Positions 6,824 through 16,126 are shown, counted from the first letter of the stretch. The stretch: DNA of 22,479 nt from Segatella salivae DSM 15606 (GCF_000185845.1 NZ_GL629647.1:2808103-2830581); one strand, 5' to 3'. A program made the numbers and translations. The notes: generated by a model not told the origin, from the sequence alone.

Positions 6824-7417
6824 CTATTTCTCAGCCTTTATGCCTGCAAGTGTGACATCATAGATGCGCATTGAATGGCTGGGAAGGTCATATTGACCTT
6901 CAGCATTGCTTTCGCTCAGGGCATAAGGTACATATACTCGCCATCTGTCTCCTACGTGCATGTGTTGCAAAGCGGTTGCAAAACCATCGCATTGTGCATT
7001 TACTGCAATCTCAATAGGGGCGCTAACACTGGGGTTAAAGACTTCTGTTGTCCAGCTCTGACTAAAGATTTTGCCGTCAGGATAAGTTGCAGAAGGAATC
7101 AATCGCTTTTGAACATGCACATAAACACTATCATTGTAGACTGGTGTTTTTGTCCCTGTACCATTCTCTAACACCTTAACCACGATGTGATCTTCTGGCT
7201 TTTGAAGCTCATTTCCTAAGGACCAACTACGTAATATCTTGATATTTGAGTTTGTCGATGAAGCCGTTTGAGCTTCCTTATAGACTTTATTGAAGTACTC
7301 GTTATTACGAGATTGCCAATTAGAAAACTCATTGTTTGAGTCGCCTTCTTCCTTACATGACGTTACCACGCAGGTGGTAATCATGAGCAACAGGATATAT
7401 AATAGGTTACGTTTCAT
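6824..7417 (-). CDS. FKBP-type peptidyl-prolyl isomerase-like lipoprotein
   Basis: 197 residues. A lipoprotein signal ends in VTSC with Cys21; the following KEEGD resembles the acidic surface-export signal of Bacteroidota lipoproteins, so the protein may face outward. The C-terminal half follows the FKBP layout: GTGTKTPVYNDSVYVHV, then DGKIFSQSW in place of dG-x-xFDSS, then GFATALQHMHVGDRWRVYVPYALS, then a terminal MRIYDVTLAGI strand. Several usual active-site positions differ: the HYTG Tyr is Val, FDSS is FSQS, and the AYG loop is LSES. Prolyl isomerase activity is therefore uncertain, and a chaperone-like role in the envelope is possible. Its start overlaps the glyS stop as ATGA, indicating translational coupling. 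Confidence 0.88.
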   Translation of the reverse strand: MKRNLLYILLLMITTCVVTSCKEEGDSNNEFSNWQSRNNEYFNKVYKEAQTASSTNSNIKILRSWSLGNELQKPEDHIVVKVLENGTGTKTPVYNDSVYVHVQKRLIPSATYPDGKIFSQSWTTEVFNPSVSAPIEIAVNAQCDGFATALQHMHVGDRWRVYVPYALSESNAEGQYDLPSHSMRIYDVTLAGIKAEK

Positions 7418-8967
7418 TCTTTTACATTAAGTTTTTTCAGTAGACTTGAGATGCTAACACGCTCTTCCATGATGCCACGTAGAGCGTCAATGTCTACTCG
7501 TTCCTGCTTCATTGTGTCACGATAGCGCAGTGTTACCTTGTGATCTTTTGGCGTATCGTGGTCTACAGTGACACAGAATGGTGTACCAACTGCATCTTGT
7601 CGGCGATAACGTTTACCGATAGAATCCTTTGGATCGCCATAGTGTGTATTGAAATGGAACTTCAAGTCGTCAACAATCTGTTGAGCAAGTTCTGGCAGTC
7701 CGTCTTTCTTATCGAGTGGGAACACGGCACATTTCACTGGCGCTAAAGCCTCTGGAAGCTTCAATACCACACGAGTCTCGCCATTCTCAAGCTGCTCTTC
7801 CGTGTAACTATGACAGAGAACAGAAAGGAACATGCGGTCAACACCGATAGAAGTCTCTACATCATACGGAGTATAATTCTCGTTCTTATCGGGATCAAAG
7901 TATTTAATTGAACGACCACTAAACTTCTCATGCTGACTAAGATCAAAGTCAGTACGCGAATGAATGCCTTCAACCTCCTTGAAACCAAACGGCATATGGA
8001 ACTCTATATCAGTAGCCGCGTTGGCGTAATGTGCCAGCTTTTCATGGTCATGAAAGCGGTAGTTCTCGTCGCCCATACCAAGAGCTTTGTGCCAAGCTAA
8101 ACGGTGTTTCTTCCAATATTCGAACCATTTCATCTCAGTACCAGGCTGACAAAAGAACTGCATTTCCATTTGTTCGAACTCGCGCATACGGAATACAAAC
8201 TGTCTCGCTACTATCTCGTTACGGAATGCTTTGCCGATTTGACAGATGCCAAAAGGAAGCTTCATGCGACCTGTTTTCTGTACGTTTAGATAATTAACAA
8301 AGATGCCTTGCGCTGTCTCTGGACGCAAATAGATTTTGTTTGTCTGGTCACTTAGAGAACCAACTTCAGTAGAAAACATCAAGTTAAATTGGCGAACATC
8401 CGTCCAGTTCTTTGTACCACTGATGGGATCTACAATTCCTTCGTCAATAATGATTTGTTTTAGAGCTTCCAAATCGGGGCCTTGCATGGCCTGAGTATAG
8501 CGTTCATGCAATGCATCGCGCTTCTTTTGGTTTTCCAAAACACGTATGTTGGTCTCGCGGAACTTGCCTTCTTCAAAGCTGTCACCAAACTTTTTAGCAG
8601 CTTTAGCAACTTCTTTCTCAATCTTTTCATCATACTTTGCTATCTGATCTTCAATGAGAACATCTGCACGATAGCGTTTCTTTGAGTCGCGGTTATCAAT
8701 CAATGGGTCATTGAAAGCATCCACATGGCCACTCGCTTTCCATACCGTGGGGTGCATAAAGATGCTTGCATCGATACCAACGATATTGTTATGAAGCAGT
8801 ACCATGCTTTTCCACCAGTACTCTTTAATATTGTTTTTCAGCTCAACACCATTCTGACCATAGTCATAAACGGCTGCAAGTCCGTCATAAATCTCACTGC
8901 TTGGGAAGACAAAACCATACTCTTTACAATGGCTTACTATCTTCTTGAAAACATCTTCTTGTGCCAT
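7414..8967 (-). CDS. glyS: Glycine--tRNA ligase, single-chain dimeric type
   Basis: Charges tRNA-Gly with glycine in the cytosol; also called glyQS for this single-chain class II form. The frame is open to 9006, but the ATG at 8967 (MAQEDVFKKIV) gives 517 residues, the usual size, and sits about 20 nt after the predicted transcript start. Visible features: the N-terminal GFVFPSSEIYDGLAAVYDYG, typical of this enzyme; the IYLRPETAQGIF segment; motif 2 AFRNEI with the following REFEQMEMQFF; motif 3 SIGVDRMFLSVL; and a C-terminal anticodon-binding domain from about residue 415, starting ALAPVKCAVFPL. The final KLNVKE runs into the ATG of the FKBP-like lipoprotein gene. A TATCTTTG -7 box lies upstream at 9003-8996. 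Confidence 0.97.
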   Translation of the reverse strand: MAQEDVFKKIVSHCKEYGFVFPSSEIYDGLAAVYDYGQNGVELKNNIKEYWWKSMVLLHNNIVGIDASIFMHPTVWKASGHVDAFNDPLIDNRDSKKRYRADVLIEDQIAKYDEKIEKEVAKAAKKFGDSFEEGKFRETNIRVLENQKKRDALHERYTQAMQGPDLEALKQIIIDEGIVDPISGTKNWTDVRQFNLMFSTEVGSLSDQTNKIYLRPETAQGIFVNYLNVQKTGRMKLPFGICQIGKAFRNEIVARQFVFRMREFEQMEMQFFCQPGTEMKWFEYWKKHRLAWHKALGMGDENYRFHDHEKLAHYANAATDIEFHMPFGFKEVEGIHSRTDFDLSQHEKFSGRSIKYFDPDKNENYTPYDVETSIGVDRMFLSVLCHSYTEEQLENGETRVVLKLPEALAPVKCAVFPLDKKDGLPELAQQIVDDLKFHFNTHYGDPKDSIGKRYRRQDAVGTPFCVTVDHDTPKDHKVTLRYRDTMKQERVDIDALRGIMEERVSISSLLKKLNVKE

Positions 8968-8995
8968 AATAATCTTTTGTTCAATTTCTTTTCTG

Positions 8996-9003
8996 CAAAG
9001 ATA
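8996..9003 (-). promoter_or_regulatory. -7 promoter box of glyS
   Basis: TATCTTTG on the minus strand, 28 bp before the glyS ATG. No TTTG is found at the usual -33 spacing, so this rests on the -7 match and position. Confidence 0.6.
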
Positions 9004-9148
9004 CAATAAATATCGTGAAACGGCTCGGCTTTTATTATTTTTTTATATTCGTCGAAGGGTAATGCTTTTCAGGCTAAACAGAATCGCTTTTCTGCTGGAA
9101 CATTTTTATAATCACAAACAAAACGGGTGTACAACTTCTTTGAATCAT

Positions 9149-9176
9149 GAAAAAAGGCAGCCCTTAAATGACTGCC
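9149..9176 (-). terminator. Intrinsic terminator after the small lipoprotein gene
   Basis: On the minus strand GGCAG (9176-9172) pairs with CTGCC (9160-9156) across an 11-nt loop and is followed by a run of T (9155-9150). It lies about 120 bp past the stop codon at 9296, and nothing coding is seen in that gap. Confidence 0.7.
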
Positions 9177-9295
9177 GTTCTTGTTATTTTTCGTTGTCGA
9201 TATCCTTATAGCGTATTATTTTCTGCCCTCTTTTGGTTTGCGCAGACTATCTGCAGAACTTCTTTTTACCATCATTTTATGGCGCAGTTCGATTG

Positions 9296-9637
9296 CTACT
9301 GGCGGGTATAAACAAAGTTGTCAAACGTCAGTTTGTTGTCCTTGATATAGCCTTCTACAACCTTATGTTTGTCTGTTCCCCGCACTTTATACGTCAAGGT
9401 CACTTTGGGTGCATTATATTTATAGGCACCATTCTCGACTCCCGACTTGTTGTTGTTGAACATTGTGCATGAAAAGTCTTTCTCTCTAAACGTTAATATC
9501 TTCACGCCATCACTCTTTTGAGGGCTTGCCCAGGCTGTTCCGTCTAACGAAGATGGGGCATTATCATCGTTGGAAAAAGCCATACAAGCATATATAATGC
9601 CCACAATTGCGAGCAATATCAGTACATGTTTTTTCAT
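9296..9637 (-). CDS. Small secreted protein or lipoprotein of unknown function
   Basis: The frame runs upstream to 9706, but the ATG at 9637 begins a signal sequence (MKKHVLILLAIVGIIYAC), giving 113 residues. IYAC could be a lipobox with Cys18, although Tyr at -2 is unusual. The mature part has LDGTAW near its start, then alternating polar and hydrophobic stretches ending in KLTFDNFVYTRQ. This is the look of a small lipocalin-like or META-like beta fold (inference). It has its own promoter box (TACATTTG, 9670-9663) and terminator (9149-9176), so it is probably monocistronic. The function cannot be stated. Confidence 0.8.
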   Translation of the reverse strand: MKKHVLILLAIVGIIYACMAFSNDDNAPSSLDGTAWASPQKSDGVKILTFREKDFSCTMFNNNKSGVENGAYKYNAPKVTLTYKVRGTDKHKVVEGYIKDNKLTFDNFVYTRQ

Positions 9638-9662
9638 AACTCCTAATTTTTTATTCGTTCTG

Positions 9663-9670
9663 CAAATGTA
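9663..9670 (-). promoter_or_regulatory. -7 promoter box of the small lipoprotein gene
   Basis: TACATTTG on the minus strand, 26 bp before the chosen ATG. It supports the start at 9637 because the upstream codons of the open frame fall in the promoter. A CTTG lies 20 bp upstream as a partial -33 match. Confidence 0.6.
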
Positions 9671-9706
9671 GTTGATTTTTTCAAACAAAGCAAGTTTTTG
9701 TCTCAT

Positions 9707-10447
9707 TCTTATCTCTTTTTTAGTTGAAAAAAGATTACTTGCGATGTTTTTACAATGAAGTTGAATGAAATGTTAATATCAATCAGTAATATTTACAAGT
9801 GGTGTGATTTTCTGAAGCTATTCAAAACAAAAGGCTTGGTGGCTTAAAATAGCAGCTGTTTTTAAGCGTTTTACAAGACGATGAAAATCAGATGGTTATG
9901 ATTTTTGAATGAAAAGACCTCCGTATTTGTGGCTGATAATCTCGTGCTTTTATTGGTTTTTCAATGCCGTTTGAGGCTAATTGCAATGTAATTTAACTCA
10001 TTCTTCGTTGTAAATCGGCTTCAATCATGCTGTGAAGTGGGGCAGATTGCAACGCCAAACCATTCATTTCGTGCACTAAAATCTATGTCTTTGTTCTTTA
10101 AATTCACTTTTTTACTGAAATCGGACGTTTCGATTTGCGCGTTTATCTCTATTTGAAAACTTCTTAAAGTGTTAAAAAATTAGAGCTTAATTTTACAAAA
10201 ATAAAACAATAATGTGTACTGTTTCTTGTCGATATTAGTTTCAAAAACAAAAGTTTTTTCTCTTGAATTATTCCCAAATCAACAGCAAAACATAAGTCAG
10301 AAAAGCATGGTTTTTATACGCTTCCACTATGCATTAACATAGTAAAAGCATCTTTTATTGCCACATATAAATTCATTTTAAGGCGAGGGTTGCTTTTTAT
10401 TGCAAGCTGCCAAGCGTCAAACTTTCTGACATCGTGAAAGGTTTTTA
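9707..10447. other. Long AT-rich noncoding gap between divergent genes
   Basis: About 740 bp with no credible gene on either strand. Short inverted repeats are present, for example AAATCG/CGATTT around 10120-10138 and ACTATG/CATAGT around 10326-10343. A TAnnTTTG-like match on the minus strand, TATTTTTG near 10204-10197, has no -33 partner. No convincing terminator or RNA gene is seen. Confidence 0.6.
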
Positions 10448-10479
10448 TTTGCGTATTTCAATATTTTTCCTTACCTTTG
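10448..10479 (+). promoter_or_regulatory. Consensus Bacteroidota promoter for parC
   Basis: TTTG (10448-10451), 20-bp spacer, TACCTTTG (10472-10479): a full match to the primary sigma pattern. The expected transcript start is near 10486, giving a leader of about 35 nt before the ATG at 10520. Confidence 0.85.
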
Positions 10480-10519
10480 TAGCTATTGCAATAAATACCA
10501 AGCATTAAACAATCAATTC

Positions 10520-13231
10520 ATGGACGACGAAATAAAAGATAACGAGGCTATAAACGAGGAAGAAAACCAAGCGAGCGATGCGCACTCTGACTATAAACCG
10601 GCAGACAGATTCGATGCTTCTGCCGTGCATCACCTTAGCGGAATGTACAAGAATTGGTTTCTTGACTATGCAAGCTATGTGATATTAGAGCGTGCTGTGC
10701 CTCATATTGAAGATGGTTTAAAGCCAGTTCAGCGCCGAATTCTACACTCAATGAAGCGCATGGACGATGGAAGATATAACAAAGTGGCTAATATTGTGGG
10801 CCATACCATGCAGTTTCATCCCCATGGTGATGCCTCTATAGGTGATGCTTTGGTTCAGATGGGGCAGAAAGACCTGCTTGTTGACTGCCAGGGTAATTGG
10901 GGAAATATACTCACCGGCGACCGAGCTGCAGCGCCACGATACATAGAAGCGCGCCTCTCTAAGTTTGCTTTAGACGTAGTTTTCAATCCAAAAACCACCG
11001 ATTGGCAGTTGAGTTATGACGGAAGAAACAAGGAACCAATCACTCTTCCGGTGAAGTTTCCGTTACTTCTTGCCCAAGGTGCTGAAGGAATTGCAGTCGG
11101 CTTGAGCAGTAAACTCTTGCCACATAATCTCAATGAGATATGTGATTCGGCCATCAAATACTTGAAAGGAGAAGACTTTCAGCTTTATCCCGACTTCCCA
11201 ACTGGTGGTGCTATCGACGTAAGTAAATACAATGATGGCCAAAGAGGCGGTGTGTTGAAGGTGCGGGCAAAGATAGAAAAGTTAGATAACAAGACTTTAG
11301 TTATCCGCGAAATCCCATTTAGTAAGACCACAACTACCCTCATAGATAGTATATTAAAGGCTATAGATAAGGGGAAGATTAAAGCCAAACGGGTGGATGA
11401 CAACACGGCAGCTGAGGTCGAGATTCAAGTGCATTTAGCTCCTGGAGTGTCTTCGGATAAGACCATGGATGCCTTATATGCCTTCAGCGATTGCGAGATA
11501 AATTTGTCTCCTAACTGCTGTGTTATTGAAGACAATAAGCCTGTTTTCCTTACCGTTAGTGATGTGTTGCGTCATGGAGTCGATCGAACGATGGGACTCT
11601 TGCGCAAGGAATTGCAGATTAGAAGAGGCGAATTGTTGGAACAACTGTTCTTTGCGAGCCTTGAACGCATATTTATTGAGCAGCGTATCTATAAGGAAAA
11701 GAAGTTTGAACAGGCTGCAAACATGGACGATGCCATAGCATTTGTTGACCAGAAATTAACGCCTTTCAAACCCGACTTCATTCGAGAGGTGACGCGAGAT
11801 GATATTCTTCGGCTCATGGAAATCAAGATGCAACGTATCTTAAAGTTTAATAAAGATAAGGCAGATGAACTCATTGCACGCATCAAAGCAGAAGTAGCTG
11901 AGATTGAAAACGACTTGAATCACATGACGGATGTAACCATTAATTGGTTTACTTTCATTAAAAACAAGTATGGAAAAGACCATCCTCGTCGTACGGAAAT
12001 ACGCAGTTTTGATACCATTGACAGTGCAAAGGTCGTAGAAGCTAACCAAAAACTCTACATCAACCGACAGGAGGGATTCATCGGAACGGGGTTGAAGAAG
12101 GACGAATTTGTTTGCAACTGTTCTGATATTGACGACATTATACTGTTCTATAAGACTGGAAAGTATAAGATTATAAAGGTTGCCGATAAGATATTTGTAG
12201 GCAAAGGAATCATTTGGTTGCAAGTGTTTAAGCGGAATGATAAGCGTACTATCTACAACGTTGTATACAGAGATGGTCGTGATGGCTATTATTATATGAA
12301 GCGATTCAACGTGACCAGCATGACACGTGACCGCGAATATGACCTCACTTTGGGCACTCCGGGGTCGAAAGTGACTTATTTCACAGCCAACCCCAATGGA
12401 GAAGCCGAGACGATTAAAGTGGTCTTAGAACCTGATCCAAAGAAAAAACGACAGAATATCTTCTTGGAACGCGACTTCAGTAAGGTCAATATTAAGAGTC
12501 GTGGGGCTAAAGGTGTCATCCTAACCAAGCAAGTTGTGCATCGCATTGGACTGAAAAGCTTAGGCCATTCGACACTCGGCGGTAGGAAAGTGTGGTTTGA
12601 TCCCGACGTGAAACGCATCAATTATGAAGAGCACGGACGTTATCTTGGGGAGTTCTTTGATGAAGATCGCATCTTGGTTATACTTGATAATAACGACTTC
12701 TTCATAACAAATTTCGATGCAAATAACCATTATCCAGACAACATAATGAGGTTAGAGAAGTGGCAAGCTGACAAGGTTTGGACTGCCGTTCTCTATGATG
12801 CAGACAACAAAGGCTATCCCTATATGAAGCGGTTTACGATGGATGCCATCTCAAAACCACAGAATTTTGTAGGTGAAAACCCTAATAGTAAGCTTATTCT
12901 TCTTACAGATGAGGCCTTCCCTCGTATCAAAGTAACTTATGGAGGGCATGATGCCGCACGACCAGATGAGGAGATTGATGCCGAGAAGTTTATCGGACAG
13001 AAGAGCTTTAAGGCTAAAGGTAAGCGCATATCTACGTGGCAAATCGCGACGATTAAAGAGCTTGAACCGACTCGTTTCCCTGAACCCGAAGAACAAATCG
13101 AAGAAGATGACACTGAGGATGAACCTGAAAATCTTGATCCAGACGCAGGAAAGAGCTCGCAACAGGTGATAGATGAGATCAACGGACAATTGAGTTTATT
13201 CCCCGAAGACGATGAGAATAACACGAAATAA
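10520..13231 (+). CDS. parC: DNA topoisomerase IV subunit A (GyrA/ParC family)
   Basis: 903 residues. Forms the DNA cleavage-religation subunit of a type IIA topoisomerase that decatenates daughter chromosomes together with an ATPase subunit (ParE) encoded elsewhere. The winged-helix core starts near residue 35. The catalytic Tyr is Y141 in AAAPRYIEARL, and the quinolone-region helix is FHPHGDASIGDALVQM (S106 at the usual Ser position). A coiled-coil segment near 370-470 and a C-terminal beta-propeller-like half to about 830 follow. The N-terminus (first 30 residues) and the last 60 residues are very acidic. Assignment to ParC rather than GyrA rests on the ASIGDALVQMGQKDLL segment and the extended acidic tail. 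The next gene overlaps its end. Confidence 0.92.
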   Translation: MDDEIKDNEAINEEENQASDAHSDYKPADRFDASAVHHLSGMYKNWFLDYASYVILERAVPHIEDGLKPVQRRILHSMKRMDDGRYNKVANIVGHTMQFHPHGDASIGDALVQMGQKDLLVDCQGNWGNILTGDRAAAPRYIEARLSKFALDVVFNPKTTDWQLSYDGRNKEPITLPVKFPLLLAQGAEGIAVGLSSKLLPHNLNEICDSAIKYLKGEDFQLYPDFPTGGAIDVSKYNDGQRGGVLKVRAKIEKLDNKTLVIREIPFSKTTTTLIDSILKAIDKGKIKAKRVDDNTAAEVEIQVHLAPGVSSDKTMDALYAFSDCEINLSPNCCVIEDNKPVFLTVSDVLRHGVDRTMGLLRKELQIRRGELLEQLFFASLERIFIEQRIYKEKKFEQAANMDDAIAFVDQKLTPFKPDFIREVTRDDILRLMEIKMQRILKFNKDKADELIARIKAEVAEIENDLNHMTDVTINWFTFIKNKYGKDHPRRTEIRSFDTIDSAKVVEANQKLYINRQEGFIGTGLKKDEFVCNCSDIDDIILFYKTGKYKIIKVADKIFVGKGIIWLQVFKRNDKRTIYNVVYRDGRDGYYYMKRFNVTSMTRDREYDLTLGTPGSKVTYFTANPNGEAETIKVVLEPDPKKKRQNIFLERDFSKVNIKSRGAKGVILTKQVVHRIGLKSLGHSTLGGRKVWFDPDVKRINYEEHGRYLGEFFDEDRILVILDNNDFFITNFDANNHYPDNIMRLEKWQADKVWTAVLYDADNKGYPYMKRFTMDAISKPQNFVGENPNSKLILLTDEAFPRIKVTYGGHDAARPDEEIDAEKFIGQKSFKAKGKRISTWQIATIKELEPTRFPEPEEQIEEDDTEDEPENLDPDAGKSSQQVIDEINGQLSLFPEDDENNTK

Positions 13232-14063
13232 CATGATAATAATGGGGATGCTACTATGGTTTTCCCCATTAATCTCTGTCGCCCAACCTGATGATAGCAA
13301 TCAAAATGAGCGCATCATTGCCAATAGTAAGATGATAGGATGGGGCAGAACAAACCTCCTTGACACGTATCTTAGCCCCGAAGAATACGTCGGATTAGAC
13401 CTTCGTTACATAAGCCATACACTGCGAAAACGTAGGAATAACCGTGTGATTCATGAGTTAATCCATCAAGGAAACATTGCTTACGTGGACAATAGAGCAC
13501 GTAATGGCCGAGAGATTGCAGGCAATTATAACTTCCAATTTGGGTTGCATTATCTCTTCAAAACATGGAACTTGTCGCGCAACCAGTTACATTTCGAGGC
13601 GGGAGGGAATGCAGAAGTCAACCTCGGATTCCTTTATAATACGCGCAATAGCAATAATCCTGCACAGGCACGACTATTTATCAACGTTGTTCCTACAGCC
13701 GCATTGACTTATGATTTCCATCATCCCTTCCGACCAAGTGAATATCGTGATTTCAGATTACGTTATGAATTGGGAGTTCCTTTGGTAGGTTTGAGGTTCT
13801 CACCTAACTATGGTCAGTCTTATTATGAGATATTTTCGAAGGACAATTATGACCATAATCTTGTGCCAACTACAATCGGAAACGCTCCTTCTTTGCGTCA
13901 GATGTTGACCTTAGACTTCCCACTTTTCCATGCCGTTTTCCGCATAGGATATCAAGGAGAGTATCTACAAGCACACATAAATAAGTTGAAATTCCACGCC
14001 TATACAAACACTTTGCTGCTCGGAGTGACGAAAACCTTTAAGTTAACACGCGTAAGAAGATGA
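13212..14063 (+). CDS. DUF3316-like outer-membrane or periplasmic protein
   Basis: 283 residues if it starts at 13212, overlapping the end of parC by 20 bp; Met8 at 13233 is an alternative just after the parC stop. The longer form is preferred because its N-terminus (MRITRNN before a hydrophobic MIIMGMLLWFSPLISVAQ) supplies the positive charges of a signal peptide. The mature protein is rich in aromatic residues and alternating strands and ends in LLLGVTKTFKL, as in outer-membrane barrel-like proteins. The overall look matches the Bacteroidota DUF3316 family (recalled, not searched). Its stop overlaps the next gene as ATGA, so it is coupled to the S41 peptidase gene. Confidence 0.85.
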   Translation: MRITRNNMIIMGMLLWFSPLISVAQPDDSNQNERIIANSKMIGWGRTNLLDTYLSPEEYVGLDLRYISHTLRKRRNNRVIHELIHQGNIAYVDNRARNGREIAGNYNFQFGLHYLFKTWNLSRNQLHFEAGGNAEVNLGFLYNTRNSNNPAQARLFINVVPTAALTYDFHHPFRPSEYRDFRLRYELGVPLVGLRFSPNYGQSYYEIFSKDNYDHNLVPTTIGNAPSLRQMLTLDFPLFHAVFRIGYQGEYLQAHINKLKFHAYTNTLLLGVTKTFKLTRVRR

Positions 14064-15079
14064 AATATTTGCATCATTATATAAGGCTGTTGTTGTTGTT
14101 TCTTAGCGTGATTCTGCTTTCGGGATGCGTCAAAGATGAGGAGTTTACCAATGATTCACGTGGTAACTTCGAGGCATTATGGCGTATTATGGATGAGCAT
14201 TACTGCTTTTTTAGTGAGAAAGAAAAGCAATTTGGGCTTGACTGGAATGCTATTTATCAGCGTTATAGCAAGCAGATTAATCCACAAATGACCGAAGAAC
14301 AGCTCTTCGAAGTACTTGGAAATATGCTTGGAGAGCTACGAGATGGGCATGTAAATCTAATCACCAGCTTCGACATTGCACGCAATTGGTCGTGGCATGA
14401 GGATTATCCCACGAACTTGAATGACTCATTAATCAGTTTCTATTTAGGCAAAGATTATCGCATTTCGAATGGAATGAGGTATAGATTACTTGATGATAAT
14501 ATAGGTTATATACGTTGTTCTACGTTTGAAAATGGCTTTGGTAGTGGTAATCTTACAGACATTTTGTCGTATTTTCTCACGGCACGCGGCCTCATTATTG
14601 ATATCAGAAATAATGGTGGAGGCATGATTTCGAGCGCCGAAGAACTGGCTGCTCGCTTCACAAATAAAGACATTTGCGTGGGTTATATCCAACATAAGAC
14701 GGGACGAGGACACAATGATTTCTCCGAGATGAAGGCGCAATGGCTGCGTCCAAGCCGTGGACTGAGGTGGCAAAAACCTGTTGTTGTGCTCACAAATCGA
14801 GGCGTTTATAGTGCCGCAAACGAGTTCGTTAAGTATATGAAAAGCTGTCCTAAGGTCACAATTGTAGGCGATAGAACCGGTGGAGGGGCAGGGATGCCTT
14901 TCAGTAGTGAACTCCCCAATGGCTGGAGTGTACGCTTTTCAGCTTGCCCTATCTATGATAAGGATAAACAAACAACAGAGTTTGGCATCGCACCTGATGT
15001 GCAAATAGGTCTTAATCAGTTTGATATTTTCATGGGATATGATTCAATTATCGAACAAGCACGTAAGATATTGAGATAG
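14060..15079 (+). CDS. S41 family peptidase lipoprotein
   Basis: 339 residues. A lipoprotein signal ends LLSGC with Cys23, followed by acidic VKDEE. The protein belongs to the C-terminal-processing/tricorn-like serine peptidases. The probable nucleophile is S251 in RGVYSAANEF. DGH (His97) and TTEFGIAPDV (Glu307) fit the His and Glu positions of the tricorn-type triad, and the IDIRNNGGG segment at 180-188 is the usual structural motif. No clear PDZ domain is visible between residues 110 and 150, so it resembles the shorter Bacteroidota S41 lipoproteins. It is the last gene of a unit that begins with parC, and its start overlaps the DUF3316-like gene by 4 bp. It presumably works in the envelope alongside that protein (inference). 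Confidence 0.92.
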   Translation: MKYLHHYIRLLLLFLSVILLSGCVKDEEFTNDSRGNFEALWRIMDEHYCFFSEKEKQFGLDWNAIYQRYSKQINPQMTEEQLFEVLGNMLGELRDGHVNLITSFDIARNWSWHEDYPTNLNDSLISFYLGKDYRISNGMRYRLLDDNIGYIRCSTFENGFGSGNLTDILSYFLTARGLIIDIRNNGGGMISSAEELAARFTNKDICVGYIQHKTGRGHNDFSEMKAQWLRPSRGLRWQKPVVVLTNRGVYSAANEFVKYMKSCPKVTIVGDRTGGGAGMPFSSELPNGWSVRFSACPIYDKDKQTTEFGIAPDVQIGLNQFDIFMGYDSIIEQARKILR

Positions 15080-15140
15080 AGATGTTTATAAACATAAAAT
15101 CTTTTCCTAAAACTTGACAGTGGTTTTGAGTTATAATGTT

Positions 15141-15148
15141 TATCTTTG
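15141..15148 (+). promoter_or_regulatory. -7 promoter box of the AraC-type gene
   Basis: TATCTTTG, 51 bp before the ATG at 15200. No TTTG is found at the usual spacing upstream, so the promoter is probably weak or activator-dependent. Confidence 0.5.
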
Positions 15149-15199
15149 TGATGGAGCTTAGAAGATGAAGAGCTTCATAATTTAATTTATTCCCTATTT

Positions 15200-16009
15200 A
15201 TGGACTACCGAGAGACTATCATTACCGGAAGTGACTTCACTAAGATGGGGGCTGCAGAAACCAAAGATTACATCGCGCATGTATTGTGTTTACAAGGCTC
15301 TTGCAGCTTTGTTTACAATGGTGAACGCTATGATTTATTGGCAAACAACTTATTAATTGTTCGGCAACATCACTTGATAAAGGACTTTTCCCCACACGAA
15401 AACTTCGATGTTATGGTGCTTTTTATTCACGCTCCCTTTATGGATTCGGCCGCACCCGACGTCAATTTCGGTGTTAGAAGCACGTTATTATTGATGGAAA
15501 ATCCAATCTTAAAGCTAACTAAGGAGGAAGCAATCAAGTGCAAAAAAGACTTAGATGCCATTGTTGAAAGAGCCAAAGATAGAGATCATAGCTATTATCT
15601 TGACGCGTTAGCTGTTAGTTGTTTGCAGCTCTTTTTAGATGTATTCGACTTCGAAAATCGTATATATGGTCCCACACATGTACCGCTTCGGTCGGCTCGT
15701 TTGATTCGAGACTTCATCAAACTACTACAGAATGGCGAGTATAAGTCACATAGAGAAGTAGCGTATTATGCCGGTAAACTCTTCGTAACGGCTAAGTACT
15801 TGTCTGACGTTTGCCGTACAGTTACGGGGCATCCTGCTAACTATTGGATTCACCATTTCGTTAACATTGACATACGTTTGCACTTGCGTAACCGCCGATT
15901 ATCAGTGTTAGAGATTAGTGAAAAGTTTAACTTCTCATCGCCGGCACACTTTACTCGTTACGTACAGGCACAGTTAGGTGAGTCACCTTCTGCTATCCGT
16001 GAACGTTAG
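15200..16009 (+). CDS. AraC family transcriptional regulator
   Basis: 269 residues. The N-terminal half is a cupin-like sensing domain (HVLCLQGSCSFVYNGERYDLLANNLLIV, the usual strand pattern with a Gly between strands), followed by helices that would form the dimer interface. The C-terminal hundred residues form the two-helix-turn-helix DNA-binding domain. The first part is YYAGKLFVTAKYLSDVCRTVTGHPA, and the second is LSVLEISEKFNFSSPAHFTRYVQAQLGESPSAIR, matching the AraC signature spacing. The likely target cannot be read from the neighbours: an S41 peptidase gene lies upstream and tRNA-Leu downstream. The ligand is unknown. Confidence 0.93.
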   Translation: MDYRETIITGSDFTKMGAAETKDYIAHVLCLQGSCSFVYNGERYDLLANNLLIVRQHHLIKDFSPHENFDVMVLFIHAPFMDSAAPDVNFGVRSTLLLMENPILKLTKEEAIKCKKDLDAIVERAKDRDHSYYLDALAVSCLQLFLDVFDFENRIYGPTHVPLRSARLIRDFIKLLQNGEYKSHREVAYYAGKLFVTAKYLSDVCRTVTGHPANYWIHHFVNIDIRLHLRNRRLSVLEISEKFNFSSPAHFTRYVQAQLGESPSAIRER

Positions 16010-16126
16010 AAACCAAACATTTATAATCTTCTATCCATAACGAAAACTGGCTGATAACATTGTAAGAGCGTTTTGAAATAAATTTAGTTGAACAACGTAT
16101 AAAGCGTAAAAAAATCATCAACCTTT

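Noticed and set aside
15114..15137. Enterobacterial-type promoter TTGACA...TATAAT before the AraC-type gene
   Set aside because: The spacer is only 12 bp and the primary sigma of this group uses TAnnTTTG, which is present at 15141.
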